64,000 bases of DNA from NCBI GenBank assembly GCA_032718565.1, contig JAVGVS010000046.1:310001-374000 (forward strand). The letters are read 5' to 3'. Below the pieces are notes generated by a model. The model made no database searches. It worked only from the letters and a program-made list of their open reading frames with translations, and was not told the origin of the DNA. The stretch comes from Distichodus sexfasciatus (Eukaryota > Chordata > Actinopteri > Characiformes > Distichodontidae). Below are positions 36,448 through 50,000 of this stretch, piece by piece; position 1 is the first letter of the stretch, and each line of letters starts with the position of its first letter. A program made the position numbers and the translations under genes.

Positions 36448-36590
36448 TGAATGAATGAATGAAACGGTGTGGTGAGAATGAGAGAGAGAGATTGGGCGAG
36501 AGACAGAGAGAATGATCACACGGGAGAGAGAGCGAGTACGGAGAAAGGGGGCGGGAGAGAGAGAGAGAGAGAGGAAGCGGGGAGAGATGT
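36365..36590. repeat. Interrupted (GA)n tract with (GAAT)n core
   Basis: Long agagag runs at 36369-36441, five gaat/aatg repeats at about 36442-36462, then further gagag blocks to about 36575. The serine-leucine frames over it on the minus strand are artefacts of the repeat. Confidence 0.9.
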
Positions 36591-36839
36591 GCTGGATTGT
36601 AACGCTTTAACAACTATATTATAATGCAAAAATAAACAATTTATTAATAACTTACGTTTCAGATCTCTAAGTATCTGTAAGTTATTTCACATTATTATAA
36701 TACCCAGATTAATATTCCATTTATTTTCTCTTATAGCGGTATAGCTCAGTCCTCAGAGGATAATAAAAAGTAGGAGACCCTCCGGCTCGGTGAGGATGTG
36801 GGAGCTCACGGAGCGTCTCTTCTCTCAAAACACTTCTCC

Positions 36840-37218
36840 TCTCTTACAGTTTGGATGTCGCTATGCAAAACGATATTGATCAGGATCGTGCTTTTGCCTG
36901 GCTCACAGTAGGGGCTGGGAATCCAAATGTGGAGCAGCTGAGAGAATTTTGCGCGGTAATGTGACAGTGAACCCCCTGGAAAAACCTGAAAATTGGATGT
37001 TCAGCACTGGAGCTCCTCAAGATCGAGATGCTTCACATCCAGAGAGTCAGTACGGAGCAAGACTTTGTGAAACTAGTGGAGAAATTGGACCTGATGGCGT
37101 AATTCCACGCAGAAACCACCTAGTGGATGTATTTAAAGAATTATGCATTAATTGACGGTGAACAGAACTTTAGTTTCCACGGAGCTGCTGCTGCATCTGA
37201 GCTGGACACATTTAACAG
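36840..37218 (+). other. Possible drd3 5' noncoding exon or unknown exon
   Basis: A stretch of balanced composition between AT-rich DNA. It has an acceptor-like ctcttacag at 36849 and a donor-like cag|gtacaa at 37218. The ORF 36949-37155 (68 aa) is unfamiliar. Another frame over about 36970-37105 gives a helical-looking ALELLKIEMLHIQRV segment. drd3 exon 1 begins with a splice acceptor (ctgtag at about 38077), so a noncoding upstream exon must exist, and this is a candidate. No function is proposed. Confidence 0.3.
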
Positions 37219-38090
37219 GTACAAACCAACTTCTACTTCACCCTAAAATTAATTTTCATTTCGTGAGATGATAGATGACCCCATTGATTACAGACCCAGA
37301 TCAGCATCCACATCTCCATTCATCATTCAAATGGAAATGCCACAAGCTCTTAGAACCAATTAGAAAACAATTTATTATCAGTGACTGATTAATACGCTGC
37401 TTTGACTGACAGACTTTGAACAATTCCAGGAAATTAAGATGTGATTTTGATGATTGATTACATTTTGGAAAAAAATACATGTGAATGCAATAGCAATAGT
37501 CTGTACGTAATGATTCAAGACCGAAATAAATGACATGTTGGAAGGTCTAATGAAGTTTGACCTAAACATGACCCAAACAAATATTGATAAGTTAAATTGT
37601 GTCTGACATGTATTGATATGCATTTAATGGAAATTGATAGCCAATACTCTTTAAAATAAAGGCTCCTGAATTGTATTTTGCAATAGTATTTGGTTCCTTG
37701 AAGACCCTTTAACCAAATTTGTGAGGCTCGTCATATTTTGTGCCTTCTTTCCTCATGAAAGACTAGTTAAGGAGTTCTTCTCCAGCGTTTGGAAAGCATC
37801 ACTTCAAATAACCCATTTTGTTGCTTTATTTCTGAGATTATACTGATGGAATCTGTGTCATACAGTATATATATTTATATGGCTCTATACAGAGTCTCTG
37901 TCTTTCTCTTCCTCACACAGACACATACATATACACACACAGACACACACTGTTAATGATAATCTTTGATTAAATAATTAAATCCCATTGTAATTATTTT
38001 ACTGATCACACGTTACTCTGTGAATTAGTCTTATAGTTTTTTCCCCTAAATTAATCCATGTCACTAATTTTCTGTAGGTCTCTCCCACTC

Positions 38091-41000
38091 ATGGCAATGT
38101 TTCACAGCAACGAATGGTTTTGGAATGATTCAGAGCGATCTCTAAGCCCAGGGACGAATTACAGCACTGCTCTGGGTCTTCAGGAAGGAGTTCGAAACTA
38201 CTATGCCATGCTCTATTCCGTCCTCATCCTGGCTATCGTGTTTGGCAACGTTCTGGTATGTCTGGCAGTGCTCAGAGAGAGATCTCTCCAGACCACCACC
38301 AACTATCTTGTGGTCAGCTTAGCAGTAGCTGACCTCCTGGTGGCATCGCTGGTCATGCCCTGGGCTGTCTATCTGGAGGTGAGTAGGAGAACAAAGTTCT
38401 AAACCTGATGTTAACTTTATAAAAACACATAATAGAATAGTATCAGTAACTCTCGTAATGGAGAAAAGGATGGGCCCCACTACGTACAAACTCATACAAG
38501 GATTTACACTGTAAAACTTAACATTATACCTTAATGAACTAAGTACGTTAACATTACTTAATACTCCAAAAAATTGAGGCCAATCATCCTCGTGATTTAA
38601 CATAACACAAAATAGAACTTTTGAGGCAATAACTAATAAATTTAACTTAATACATTTGAGCGTTTTTGTATAATTTTAAGAGGTGACATGATACAAGTTA
38701 GTTATACTGACTTGCTTTTTAAATTAGGGGCAGTTGGTAGTGTAACGGTTAGGGTGTTCAACCTGTGATCGGAAGGTCGCCGGTTCGAATCCCAGGACCG
38801 GTAAAGGTAACACTTATAAGCAATGTACTGTCCCCGAGCACTGCTGTCCATATTAGCTGCCCTCTGCTTCTTCATGGATAGCTCAAATGCAGAGGTCACA
38901 TTTGGTTGTGGTGCACTGTGTGGTGTGTTCACACTGACAAATAATCACTCACTTTCACTTTTTCACTTTCAATTTAGTTTACATATTATTACATGATATT
39001 GTATTGTACAAAATATACATGACTGCTAAATATGTAATATTTTTAAGTCAAATGAACAAATGGATTACGTAAAATAATCTTTATTTTAAGTTATTTTAAT
39101 TATAAGTGCATGAATTACTTGTCCTGAATTCAGACACTATGCTCAAATTGTTTAGTTGAGATGAACTGACTCAGATTTTTCAGTGTACAAGAAGCACTCT
39201 GTAATTTGCTTCAAGAAGGTTCTTCCTCGCCTTTAAACCAGAAACGAGAAGGATGGTAAGTGGTGAAGAAGATGGACTGCTAATATGTTCTGCCCTGCAC
39301 ATGTGGGTTCAAATCCTTTTAGTGTTATGTCTCTCTGCTGGGTGGTCTAAGTGACTGAAAACCTATGTTTGTGATCATGAGTTTGACGGGTTTGAACCTC
39401 AGGAACCACAATTGGGCCTTTGAGCAAGGCCCATAACACCAGGTTGTTCTGGGAAACTGTCCCTTTAAGTAGAAAATGGAAGCTTCTCTTGATAAGAGCA
39501 TCTGATAAAATGCTTTAAGTATAAACTGTATTAAAAGGCACTTGTTGGGACGCAATGACAAATGATCATGTGAATGCATCTTAAATCTGAGCAGTAAGTG
39601 ATTTTGGAGCGAGTATCTCCTCTTTTGGGAAGAGTAGATCACATGATCAAAATTTGGCACAGTCTGACATACGAACAACACTAGCTAATCCCAAGCTTAA
39701 CCCTTTCACACTTGGTGTTCATGTACGAGGATATCCACCAACAGCTTTGCATGGCATCAGTTATAATTTATGCATGAAATGTTAAAAAAGCTGTTTTAGA
39801 CAAAAGCTGCTTATTTACTATAATAATTAATTAATTATATTTATATCACTGACTTCTGTGCAGTTGATACTATATGCCTGGGAATGTGCTTCGTTAAATG
39901 ATGGATTGTGGAACACTGCTAGAAACTACCAAAATTTAAAATGAAATGAATCTATGTTATTAAATGATATTTTGAATGATCTGTAAATAATTAATCTGTA
40001 GCTAAAGACAATCTTATTGGATTTGGTGTGGAATTGTGGACACGCCTCCTAATGAACTTCTTCATGTGCGTTTTTCTGTGTAAATTGTAACAATGACTTG
40101 GTGAACCCAAATGTAGAGTACAGCAAACACATTATTTGAAGAAGGGTCTTGCAAAATAACTGCCATTAAACAGGCACAATTCAATGTCAGTAAAGATAGT
40201 TTACGCATCAACCAAATTCAAATCTTGGGGCAAAAACCAGTGATCCAGAAAAATAAAACAACAGTCAGGACACAGGAAGGCACGACAGAAAGACACAGTG
40301 TTAGAAATAACATTACCTTGAAAATACTAGACTGAAACAATGGGCCACATTCACCAACCGCTCTCAAGAAGAAATTTACACTTAAATCCCACTTACACAA
40401 TTTTCACAAAATGTCTGAAACTTACCAATGTTTTCTTATTGGGGTTTGCGTTGAGCAATCAGATTTTTATTCCGTCCTTTTGTGGTGTGGGGACGTGAAT
40501 ACACAGTTTTGATACGTGGACTCGTTCGTGAGTTCTGTCAATTTTTTCATCCATTTTTTTCTCATAGACTAACATGGAGTTCAAATTTCAATGCTTTACT
40601 GTGTGGTCGTTGTTCTTCACAAAGCCACCAAATCTGACGTGATTCGAGGGCCCATGAGCCTCTCTGCATATCAGTAACACCATGACTCGTCTTTTTCATC
40701 CTTCTTCTGGTCATTAATTTTTTTCCACAAGAACCCATTCCTTTTCTCCTTTTAAAAATACATGGGATTCGGGATTCGAAAGCTTTCCTTTGCATGTTTT
40801 TGCACAACAGTCAAAACTGTTTTTAGGCCACTTCACTAAGCACACATATGAATCTGTTTTGACGTGCACTTGTCTTTTTCTTACTTTTTTAATCCTTTAT
40901 TCTTTCCCCATTCACTTCAATGCATTTTAATCAAAGTCTTTCTATTTGGCCAGTTTTCATGTCACAGCTACAAAACGTCAGCAATCGCACTGGCATTGCA

Positions 41001-44000
41001 GAAATGCATCTCTAGTATTTTCATGTCTTGCTGAAGAGCACAAACTTTATTGCGTGCCTGTTTGTGCAGAGCATTAGCTTATTCTTTTTTATTCAATTCT
41101 ATAGTTGTACAATAATATACTATTTAAATCTCTTACTTTTTTAAGAACTTGTGATGAATGTGGTGAAAGTAGTGAATGAGGCCCAATGCCCTTTAGATCC
41201 AGGAAGTTGTGAGTATGACATGTTAAGATTCAGATTTTTGTAATCAAGAGTCTTTGCAAAGAACGGGATCTGGACTGAAACATTTCTCTAATATTACACA
41301 GTGCACAAAAAGCTACTGATTCTGATGTTGACAAGCTCTGAAGCAAAGCAAATATGATATTTGACCCCTTTGAGAACTTCACATTTATTGCAGATCTCTG
41401 TTCTTGACAAAAACAAGCTGAAGATATATTACAAATACTTGCATTCAATGAGCTTCTCATATGGATCAATTTTTCTTCTCAACACTGCTCCAAGGACAAC
41501 GTGTGGTTAAAAAAAGCTCAGTGCTCCAGAAATAATACTCTCTGTGAGTAAGAATAAAATTTCAGCTGGAGAAGGCTTTCCATTAGGCTAGCATTAGGAT
41601 GGATTGGGAAATGGAATTGGCCGGACTTGCGAGGAGACAGCAGACTTTGCCGAAGAAACTTGAGTTAATTCATCTCTGTCAGAGCTTTATTAGGTCCCTC
41701 TCTTCTGCCTAGGGCAAAAGTCTGCCTGAGCCCCAGTGTGCCAACGTACATCTACCTGTCTGTGTAATGCTTCTCATTCTCTGAGGATTGTGGGAGACGT
41801 GAGGTGCCTGAACAGACAGCATAGCGCTCTTTGTCATTTCATCTCCCATGGCAATGCAGGGAGATGTTTGGCTTTGGGGGAAACATTGTCCCTCACCAGT
41901 ATTTTTCTTAAAGCTGTTCTGAAGAAAGTTCAGGTATTTAAATGGTGTAATGTTATACAACTATAGAACTGACAAAAAGCTAATAAGCCAATGTACTGCA
42001 ATAAAATTTGTGTAAGATTGCTCTTACATGAAAACAAATCTCAAATAAGAAAGCATTAGTGAATGTTGGAACCTTGATGAAAACTGTGAAAAGGGATTCA
42101 AGCACTTATTTAAGGTGTGAGACGTTGTTTTATTGTGTCTGTGCAGGTGGTGGGTGGTGCTTGGCTCTTTAGTCGTCTCTATTGCAACATCTTCGTCACT
42201 TTGGACGTGATGATGTGCACCGCCAGCATCCTCAACTTGTGTGCTATCAGCATCGACAGGTAACGTGACATTTTGGTGTTTACTTTAATTCCTGAAATGA
42301 GCCAGAAGTAATATGAATTTCAACACAAAATTGTACACTTGCATATGCACACACACTTTTTGAGGAATATGATCCCCATTATGGGGACTGAGATTTTAAA
42401 GTGAGAAGCTACCTTTAAAAAATTTAGGCTTCTGGCGAATAGTTGGCGAATAGTCCTTTGACAATGTTGCCGCAAACTTGCAGCAAGGTCATACTTTCAC
42501 ATACAAATTAGATTTGTGGCAAACTTTAGAAGGACTTCTAGCAGACTTTGTGTAAAACTTATGCACCTGGCAAATTTGTCACCAAAGGTTCACTACAAGT
42601 TTGTCATTACTAGGGATGCACCAATACGAATTTTTCACAAACCGATACGAGTACGAGTATTTTTATTTCTGTACTTGCCGATACCGAGTACCGATACCGA
42701 TACTTCTTAGATTCTTAGAGGTACAGTAATTCACTGGGAGGCAGATTTTATTTTCTCCTTTGCAGATTATAATAAGGCTAAATATCAAATCATTAACACA
42801 AGGCTATTCCACACCAAAAATAAACAGATCTTTCTGGTTTTAACAAAAAAGTGTCATCACATTAGACAAAATGTAAATATAAGCAGATAAATGAAATGAA
42901 ATGTACTACATAGTTAACACAGGCAACTTAAAAGTCAGCAAAACTTACTTTGTTGACACATTCAGGGCTCCAGACAAAAGAAAGAAGTTAGGAGCCTGGC
43001 TTATATTTACATTATGACTAACGCTTTCCTCGATTTTGATTGGCTAGCAAGAGAGAAGTGATATTGACGAGCAAAGCGCTGTTCTTGAAGCTGAACGGAT
43101 TTCAACTTGAAGCACTCTGAGCGCTGCGGCAAAAAAAAACAAAAACAAAGAAAACCTGTCCACTTTTCCGCGCTGAGAGTGGATCAAAACCTCACTTCCA
43201 AAGCACTTTCTCGGCGCTTGTTGTTGCTAAGTTACGAAAAGCGTCGGGAACTTCCACGTTCGGTCCTATTTCATATAAACATTGTAGCGTCTTCTTTTGA
43301 GTTTGGAAGTTTAGATGCTGCTATTCAGCCTCATCGTAACGGGGTCTTCTTTTACTGACTATGGATACAGCAGGATTTTATGTTTATTTATTTTCCCCGC
43401 CGGGGACGTAGTCACAACGGCCACCTTAACTATAAAGCGTTGCGGGAAACGCTGGGGCTGAGACTATCTGCCCGTAATTAAAAGCCGTTTCTTGCTTCTT
43501 TAAAAAAAAAAAAATTCCCTTGGATTGAGAGAGACGGTTGCCATTGGCGACTGGAAAGAACAAACTAGTTGGAAAAAGAATCCATTCGCACTGGCGAACA
43601 TTGTAGTCGCCATCAGGAGCCCTGGATTCCACACGAGCTTGTGGGAAGGACCTCACAACCTAAGTGTCTGGATCGTTTCTCCCCCTAAACATTGAAGTCA
43701 GGTAGGACAACAAATTACATCCGCCAACTACGACGTTTGTTGTAGTGAAATACCATTGAGTGGTATCAGTGCGTGGTATCGGCAATTTATTTACGAGTAC
43801 AAGTATATTAATGAAGTATCGGCCCGATACCTGATACTGGTGTCGGTATCGGTGCAACCCTAGTCATTACTGGAAATCATTGGCAAATACATTGACCACT
43901 AGTGCCAATTTTTCATTTTTGCCACAAATTAACCACAAGTTTGCCCCAAACTGCCGCAATCATTTTGTTTTTGTGAGTGTTCAGCCTGAATACAAATTGT

Positions 44001-47000
44001 GGGTTTTATGTCCCCATAATAAAGTTCACATATTGGGGTACACAAACACACACACATTTGAGGATATGAACATGATGGGAACTTTTTAGATTTAAAAAGG
44101 GGGGTTAATCCTAAAAAAATAGGTATGTTTCAGTGTTAACTTTGTGGGAACTTGGTTTTACGTCCCCACAATGACACAGGTCCCCACATTGTTGGTTTGC
44201 AAGCAGGTCAGAGTCCCCATATTGGGAGGTTTACAAACACAAACACACACACACACCTGGGAGCAGTTTGTAGTGTAACAGTTAGGCCATTCGCTGCATG
44301 ATCGTAAGGTCGCCAGTTCGAATCCCGGGACGGTTAATGTACCACTGAGGTCCCCAAGCACTGCTCCCCGGGTGCTGCCCATGTCAGCTACCCACTGCTC
44401 CTTCACGGATGGGTCAAATGCAGAGGTCACATATCATTGTCGTGCACTGTGTGCTGTGCTGTGGTCACAAACACTTTTTACCTCGGCAATGAAAATTGAA
44501 CTTTTATGCCATTTAAGCTTTGTTTATTCATTTTACTACAAAAGATAACTTAAAAAAATAAAACCAGTTCTGCACAAATCTGCTGCTAGAGTCCTCAAAA
44601 TAAGTTCAGGTCAGACACACACACACATATCCAAGCAGACCCTCACAATCACACAAAACTCTGCCCACACACACATGTTAACCAGTCAAAGGTTTGGACA
44701 CACCTACTCTTTTCTTTCTATATATACACACACACCCTAGAGGGTTTCAAGCTACTGCAGTTCGTTCTTGTGCATGTGAATATACATGGTAATGCCAGGA
44801 GAGTGTGAGTGTTTGTGTGTCTGTGTTTGTGTGTGCGTGCTTGGCTTTTAGATGTTTGTGAGGATCTGGCTGTCCCCCAAAAAAGGCCAAACCAGAGATT
44901 TGTTTTATTACAGGTTTTTAAAGACCTTTTTGGTTGGGAGAAGAGCTGCTTATATAGGAAAGTTCAAGAATTTATTTGAGAAACTAAAAGAGGTATGAAA
45001 AAAAATTGCTTTTGCTTACTGAGGTTAATGTTAGGGGTAAGGTTAGATGAAGTACTGTTTAAATCTAGTGATTACTAGGAGTGTTGACATTAATCACAAA
45101 AATCAATGCATCGTGTCGATTCTGCATTCATGCAGTGGAAAAACATAATCAATTATATTATAATGACATTGCTTGTTGATTTTCTGGCTACGGCATAAAA
45201 TATTTAGTCAAAAAGAACATCCCGCTCTGCAATTCATGCACAATCTGCATGCAATGTGAAATAATGTAGAAAAACCAATGGGATGCATCGTGATGCATCG
45301 AGATATCGCATCGAACTGAATCATTGGCATGATAATCATAATTCAATCGAATCGTAAGACCAGTGAAAGTTCAAACCTCTAGTGATTGTGGGAGTGAAAG
45401 GAAGGACATCACAAATGTAACAAATTTAAGTTAAGACAAAAGAACAAATTTAAGACAGGGTGCAGATGGTGGCGTAATGGTTAGGGTGTTCGCCCCGTGA
45501 TCAGAAGGTCACCGGTTTGAATCCCAGACTGGTAAAGTTACCACTGAAGTACTCATGAGCAAGGTTCCATCCCCAAATTCTGCTCCCTGGGTGCTGTCCA
45601 TGTCTGCATTTGACCCATTCTACTTCACGAATCGGTCAAATGCAGAGGTCACACTTGTGATGCGCTGTGTCATGGTGTTTTCACAATGACAAATAATCAC
45701 TCACTTTCACTTAAAACGTGTGACATTATTTAACTGTAGAACAGAAGAAAACCCTTTGAAGAAAAACTGAGTATTTGGCACACATCACGCTCACAATAAA
45801 GTTTGTGTAAGAGTAAGGCAAGGCAAGGCAAATTTATTTATATAGCACATTTCATACACAGAGGTAATTCAAAGTGCTTTACATAAAAGGAAGTAGAATA
45901 ATCATAAAAACAATAATAAAAACATTAAATGTAGCTAATGTTTTAGAACATTTGATCTCTTCTGGAAGCTGATTCCAACTGCGGGCAGCATAATAGCTAA
46001 AAGCGGATTCCCCTTGTTTTGTGTGAACCCTTGGTATTTCTAACTGACTCGATCCTAATGATCTGAGCGGTCTGTTAGGTTTATATTCAGTGAGCATATC
46101 TGCAATGTATTTAGGTCCTAGGCCATTGAGTGATTTATATGTCAGTAAAAGTACTTTAAAATCAATTCTAAATGTAACTGGAAGCCAGTGAAGGGACCTG
46201 AGGACTGGTGTGATATGCTCAGATTTTCTGGTTCTAGTCAGAATCCTGGCAGCAGCGTTCTGGACGAGCTGCAGCTGTCTAATGGTTTTTTTTGGGAAGG
46301 CCAGTGAGGAGACCATTACAATAATCCACCCTGCTTGTGATAAAGGCATGAACAAGTTTCTCCAAGTCTTGGCTGGAAACAAAACATCTAATTCTTGCAA
46401 TGTTTTTAAGATCATAGTATGCTGATTTAGTTACTGCTTTGACATGACTACTGAAACTAAGGTCTGACTCCATAATCACACCAAGATTCCTGACTTGGTT
46501 TTTAGTTGTTTGACCCCTAGCATCAAGGTACGCATTCACCTTAAGAACTTCCTCTTTGCTTCCGAATGCAATGACTTCAGTTTTCTCCTTGTTTAACTGA
46601 AGGAAGTTCTGGCACATCCAACTGTTAATTTCATCGATGCATTGGCAGAGGGAGTCAATGGGGCTGTAGTCATTTGGCGATAAGGCTAGGTAAATCTGGG
46701 TATCATCAGCATAGCTGTGATAGGCAATTTGGTTCTTTCTCATTATTTGACTTAGTGGGAGCATATACAGGCTAAACAAGAGCGGCGCAAGAATTGAGCC
46801 TTGAGGGACTCCGCATGTCATGGACGTCCACTTTGACTTATGTTCTCCTATACTCACATAATAACCTCTCCCTTCTAAGTATGACTTGAACCAATTGAGA
46901 GCCATCCCAGAAAGCCCGACCCAGTTTTCCAGTCTCTCTAGAAGAATGTTATGATCGACAGTGTCAAACGCAGCACTAAGATCTAGTAGTACCAGCACTG

Positions 47001-50000
47001 ATACTTTGCAAGAATCAGAATTTAGGCGAATATCATTTATTATCTTAACAAGCGCTGTCTCTGTGCTGTGATGCGGTCGGAAACCAGATTGAAAATTGTC
47101 CAGGTGTCCATTTAAGTTTAAGTAGTTGTTCAACTGATTGAAAACTACCTTTTCAATAATCTTGCCTATAAAAGGAAGATTAGATATTGGTCTATAGTTG
47201 CTCAATATGGTGTTATCAAGAATGCTCTTTTTCAGAAGGGGCTTAACAACTGCAGTTTTCAGGGAGTTTGGAAAAGTTCCAGAAAGAAGAGAGGTGTTCA
47301 GTAGCTTCTGTTCGTATCTCAAACATGAGAAAGCCAGTGAATGTCAGAATCTGCGTTTCAAGACAAAAACCCTTCTTAAGAACAGTTGATGAGTCCCAAT
47401 GCTTTTACAGAAAATGTCAAGCTTTTATTAAAAAAAAAAAAACAAAGATGGAAGAAAGGTGTGTGTGTGTGTACGTATGTGTGTGTGTATATGTGAGGTT
47501 TTAAAGTGCTACTTATAAAACTGCTGATGTGTTCTGACTTTCCATTGTGGATACGACAGGCTTTTTTGCCTGCACATTAACCTCGCCTTCACTCCATGTG
47601 TGTATTCTTAGTCCCGCGATTCTTGTACCACTTAATATTTCAGAGCCCCAGGAGTTGAGAACACTGCCAACACAAGACACTTTACTGCACCTCCCAAACC
47701 AATAAGACAGCGGAGCGGGATATGAGTCTGCTTATTTGCTCTCTCGCTGGGTGTTGGAGAATCTTTATTAGTATTAATGTATTAATAAATCACGGGTGAG
47801 TCAGTGACAGGTGCATCATTAACACCTACACGCAAGGGGTCTGGCTCCAGCCTTCGGTGTAATTTGGTTGTGTCATGTGATTATGTCGGAGCATAAGAGA
47901 GAGAAAGAGAGAGTGAGTGATGGAGGTACAGGGGAAGTAAAGAAGAACGTGATACGTGGTAAATTAGATGCTAAAAATGACGAGGGAATTGAGAGAGAGG
48001 GCTTAGAAAAGCAGACAGGAATAGAGGATGTGTGGGAATGTGTGTGAGTGTGTGAGAGAGATAGAGAGAGAATAAAAGAGAGGGAGACAATGAGACTTTG
48101 TCTCTAAACAGAATTAATATTAATGTTTTTGCTTTTTATTCCCCTGATGAGTGTCTGGAGAAAACACATGAAATACAGTTATCCATCTGATTAGGGGAAA
48201 AAAAAATCTTTCAGTTTTGCCCTGCTGTCTAAATAAGCATTATTTTAGCCAGAATAATTACTATGGTAATGAAAACGGTGAAGGTTTCGATCATTCAGGA
48301 ACATTCAATCTGGTGCAAACACCGACCCCAATTAATGCAAATTAAAATTCGAAAAATCTCCGTTTTGTTGTAATACATTCGAATGATTTTTAAGAAAGAG
48401 ATTAAAGAACAATGAAGGCAAATGGAATAAAAGCAAATTCATGTGCTTTAGCCGTTCCTGTCACCTTGCATTACCCAAAATACATGATTCAAAAAAACTT
48501 CTGCTCAAGTTTTAACGTCCGCATACAAAATTCCTCAGAGCATTTCCATCTGTTTCAGGATCCAGTGCTACGCCCCGAGGACGCTATATGTAAACATACC
48601 TGTACTCCCTCCCTTATCTCTGCCGAATTTCACATCCCCCTCAGCTGTCAGTAAGATGGCGATACAAAAGCCCACAAGGAAAATACGAAATGCTAATCCT
48701 TATTTTTCTGCATAATGTGGATGGTTCACATAACAGCTAGAAGCAAAACACTTAAAGTGGTAAATTTTGGAAATTTTTGCTAAGGAATCAGAGCAATGAG
48801 CCAGATGGATTTGGCAGGGGTGTAATTTGGGTCCTTATCTTGTCTCTATTTCTAACATTTCTTTCCTTTTCCCCCCCCCCCTCCCCTAACCATACATTGA
48901 TTTTCAAAACAGATGACAGTTGGTAGTTATTACAGTAATACTGAATATTATTATAGAGCTTCAATATCATTTTCATTACAGAGTTTCAGTATCATGGATT
49001 TAATGTTACCCAGTGGGAATTGCACATGGGGACTTTATTTATTCATTATCTGAACCACTTAATCCATACTGGCATTGTGGGGACCGGAGCCTGACCCAGG
49101 ACTACGAGGTCAAGACAGGGACCAACGCTGGGTGGGCGCCAACACACCGCAGGGCACACACACTCAGACAAACACACTCACATACACACATATGGGACAA
49201 TTTAGAGTCACCAATCAACCTATAGTGCATGCTTATGGACCATACTCACCAACTCGAACACACCCAAACGCTGGTCTCATGCCCATACCACATTCCCTCA
49301 ACACAAACATACACAAGGGCACTTAAAATTCTGTCATTCGCACTGGGAACTTTACACTTGTTACTTTATTTGTCATTGGATCATATTGTGTTTTATGCTA
49401 ATGTTACATTACTTATTTCTGTTACATTATTTATTTGTTACATTACGGATATCTGTTTTTCAATTTTACTATACTTTTTTCCTTGTAGATAATGATGCTA
49501 CATTGTTATGTGTAAATGACAAACTTGAAACTGAAACTGAGAGGAAACCCACCTGGAGAAAATCCATGTGAACATGGAGAGAGCATGCAAGCACCGCACA
49601 GAAAGACCTCATGGCCAACTCTGAGATCTAACTCTGAGATCTAAAACAGAAAAAAGATCTTTTTGTCAAATTGAGATGGGTAGTTGTTTTAATTTTTATA
49701 GCACTCTGTTCTATGTTCAAAGTCAAAGTCAAAGTCAAAGTCAACTTTATTGTCATCTCTGCTATATACTGTACAGATACATAGAGAGACGAGACGACGT
49801 GGCTCCAGGTTATTTCCAGTGCGTATAATAAGCCATATAAATAATAAACATTTGATATAAAGTATGTTTTGTACATTAGTAATTAATTTTACATTATTTT
49901 TGGTAATAAATGAATTAAAGCAACAAAAAAATCCGGCTCTTTTTAGTGAGCCGAGCCATAAGAACCACCATCACTAATATCTGCAGCAAGAACACTTCTC

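Noticed and set aside
36350..36613. Serine/leucine-rich minus-strand frames
   Set aside because: They are translations of a GA/CT microsatellite.
40562..40807. Basic 81-codon minus-strand frame in drd3 intron 1
   Set aside because: No recognisable family, no splice context and ordinary intron composition; treated as chance.
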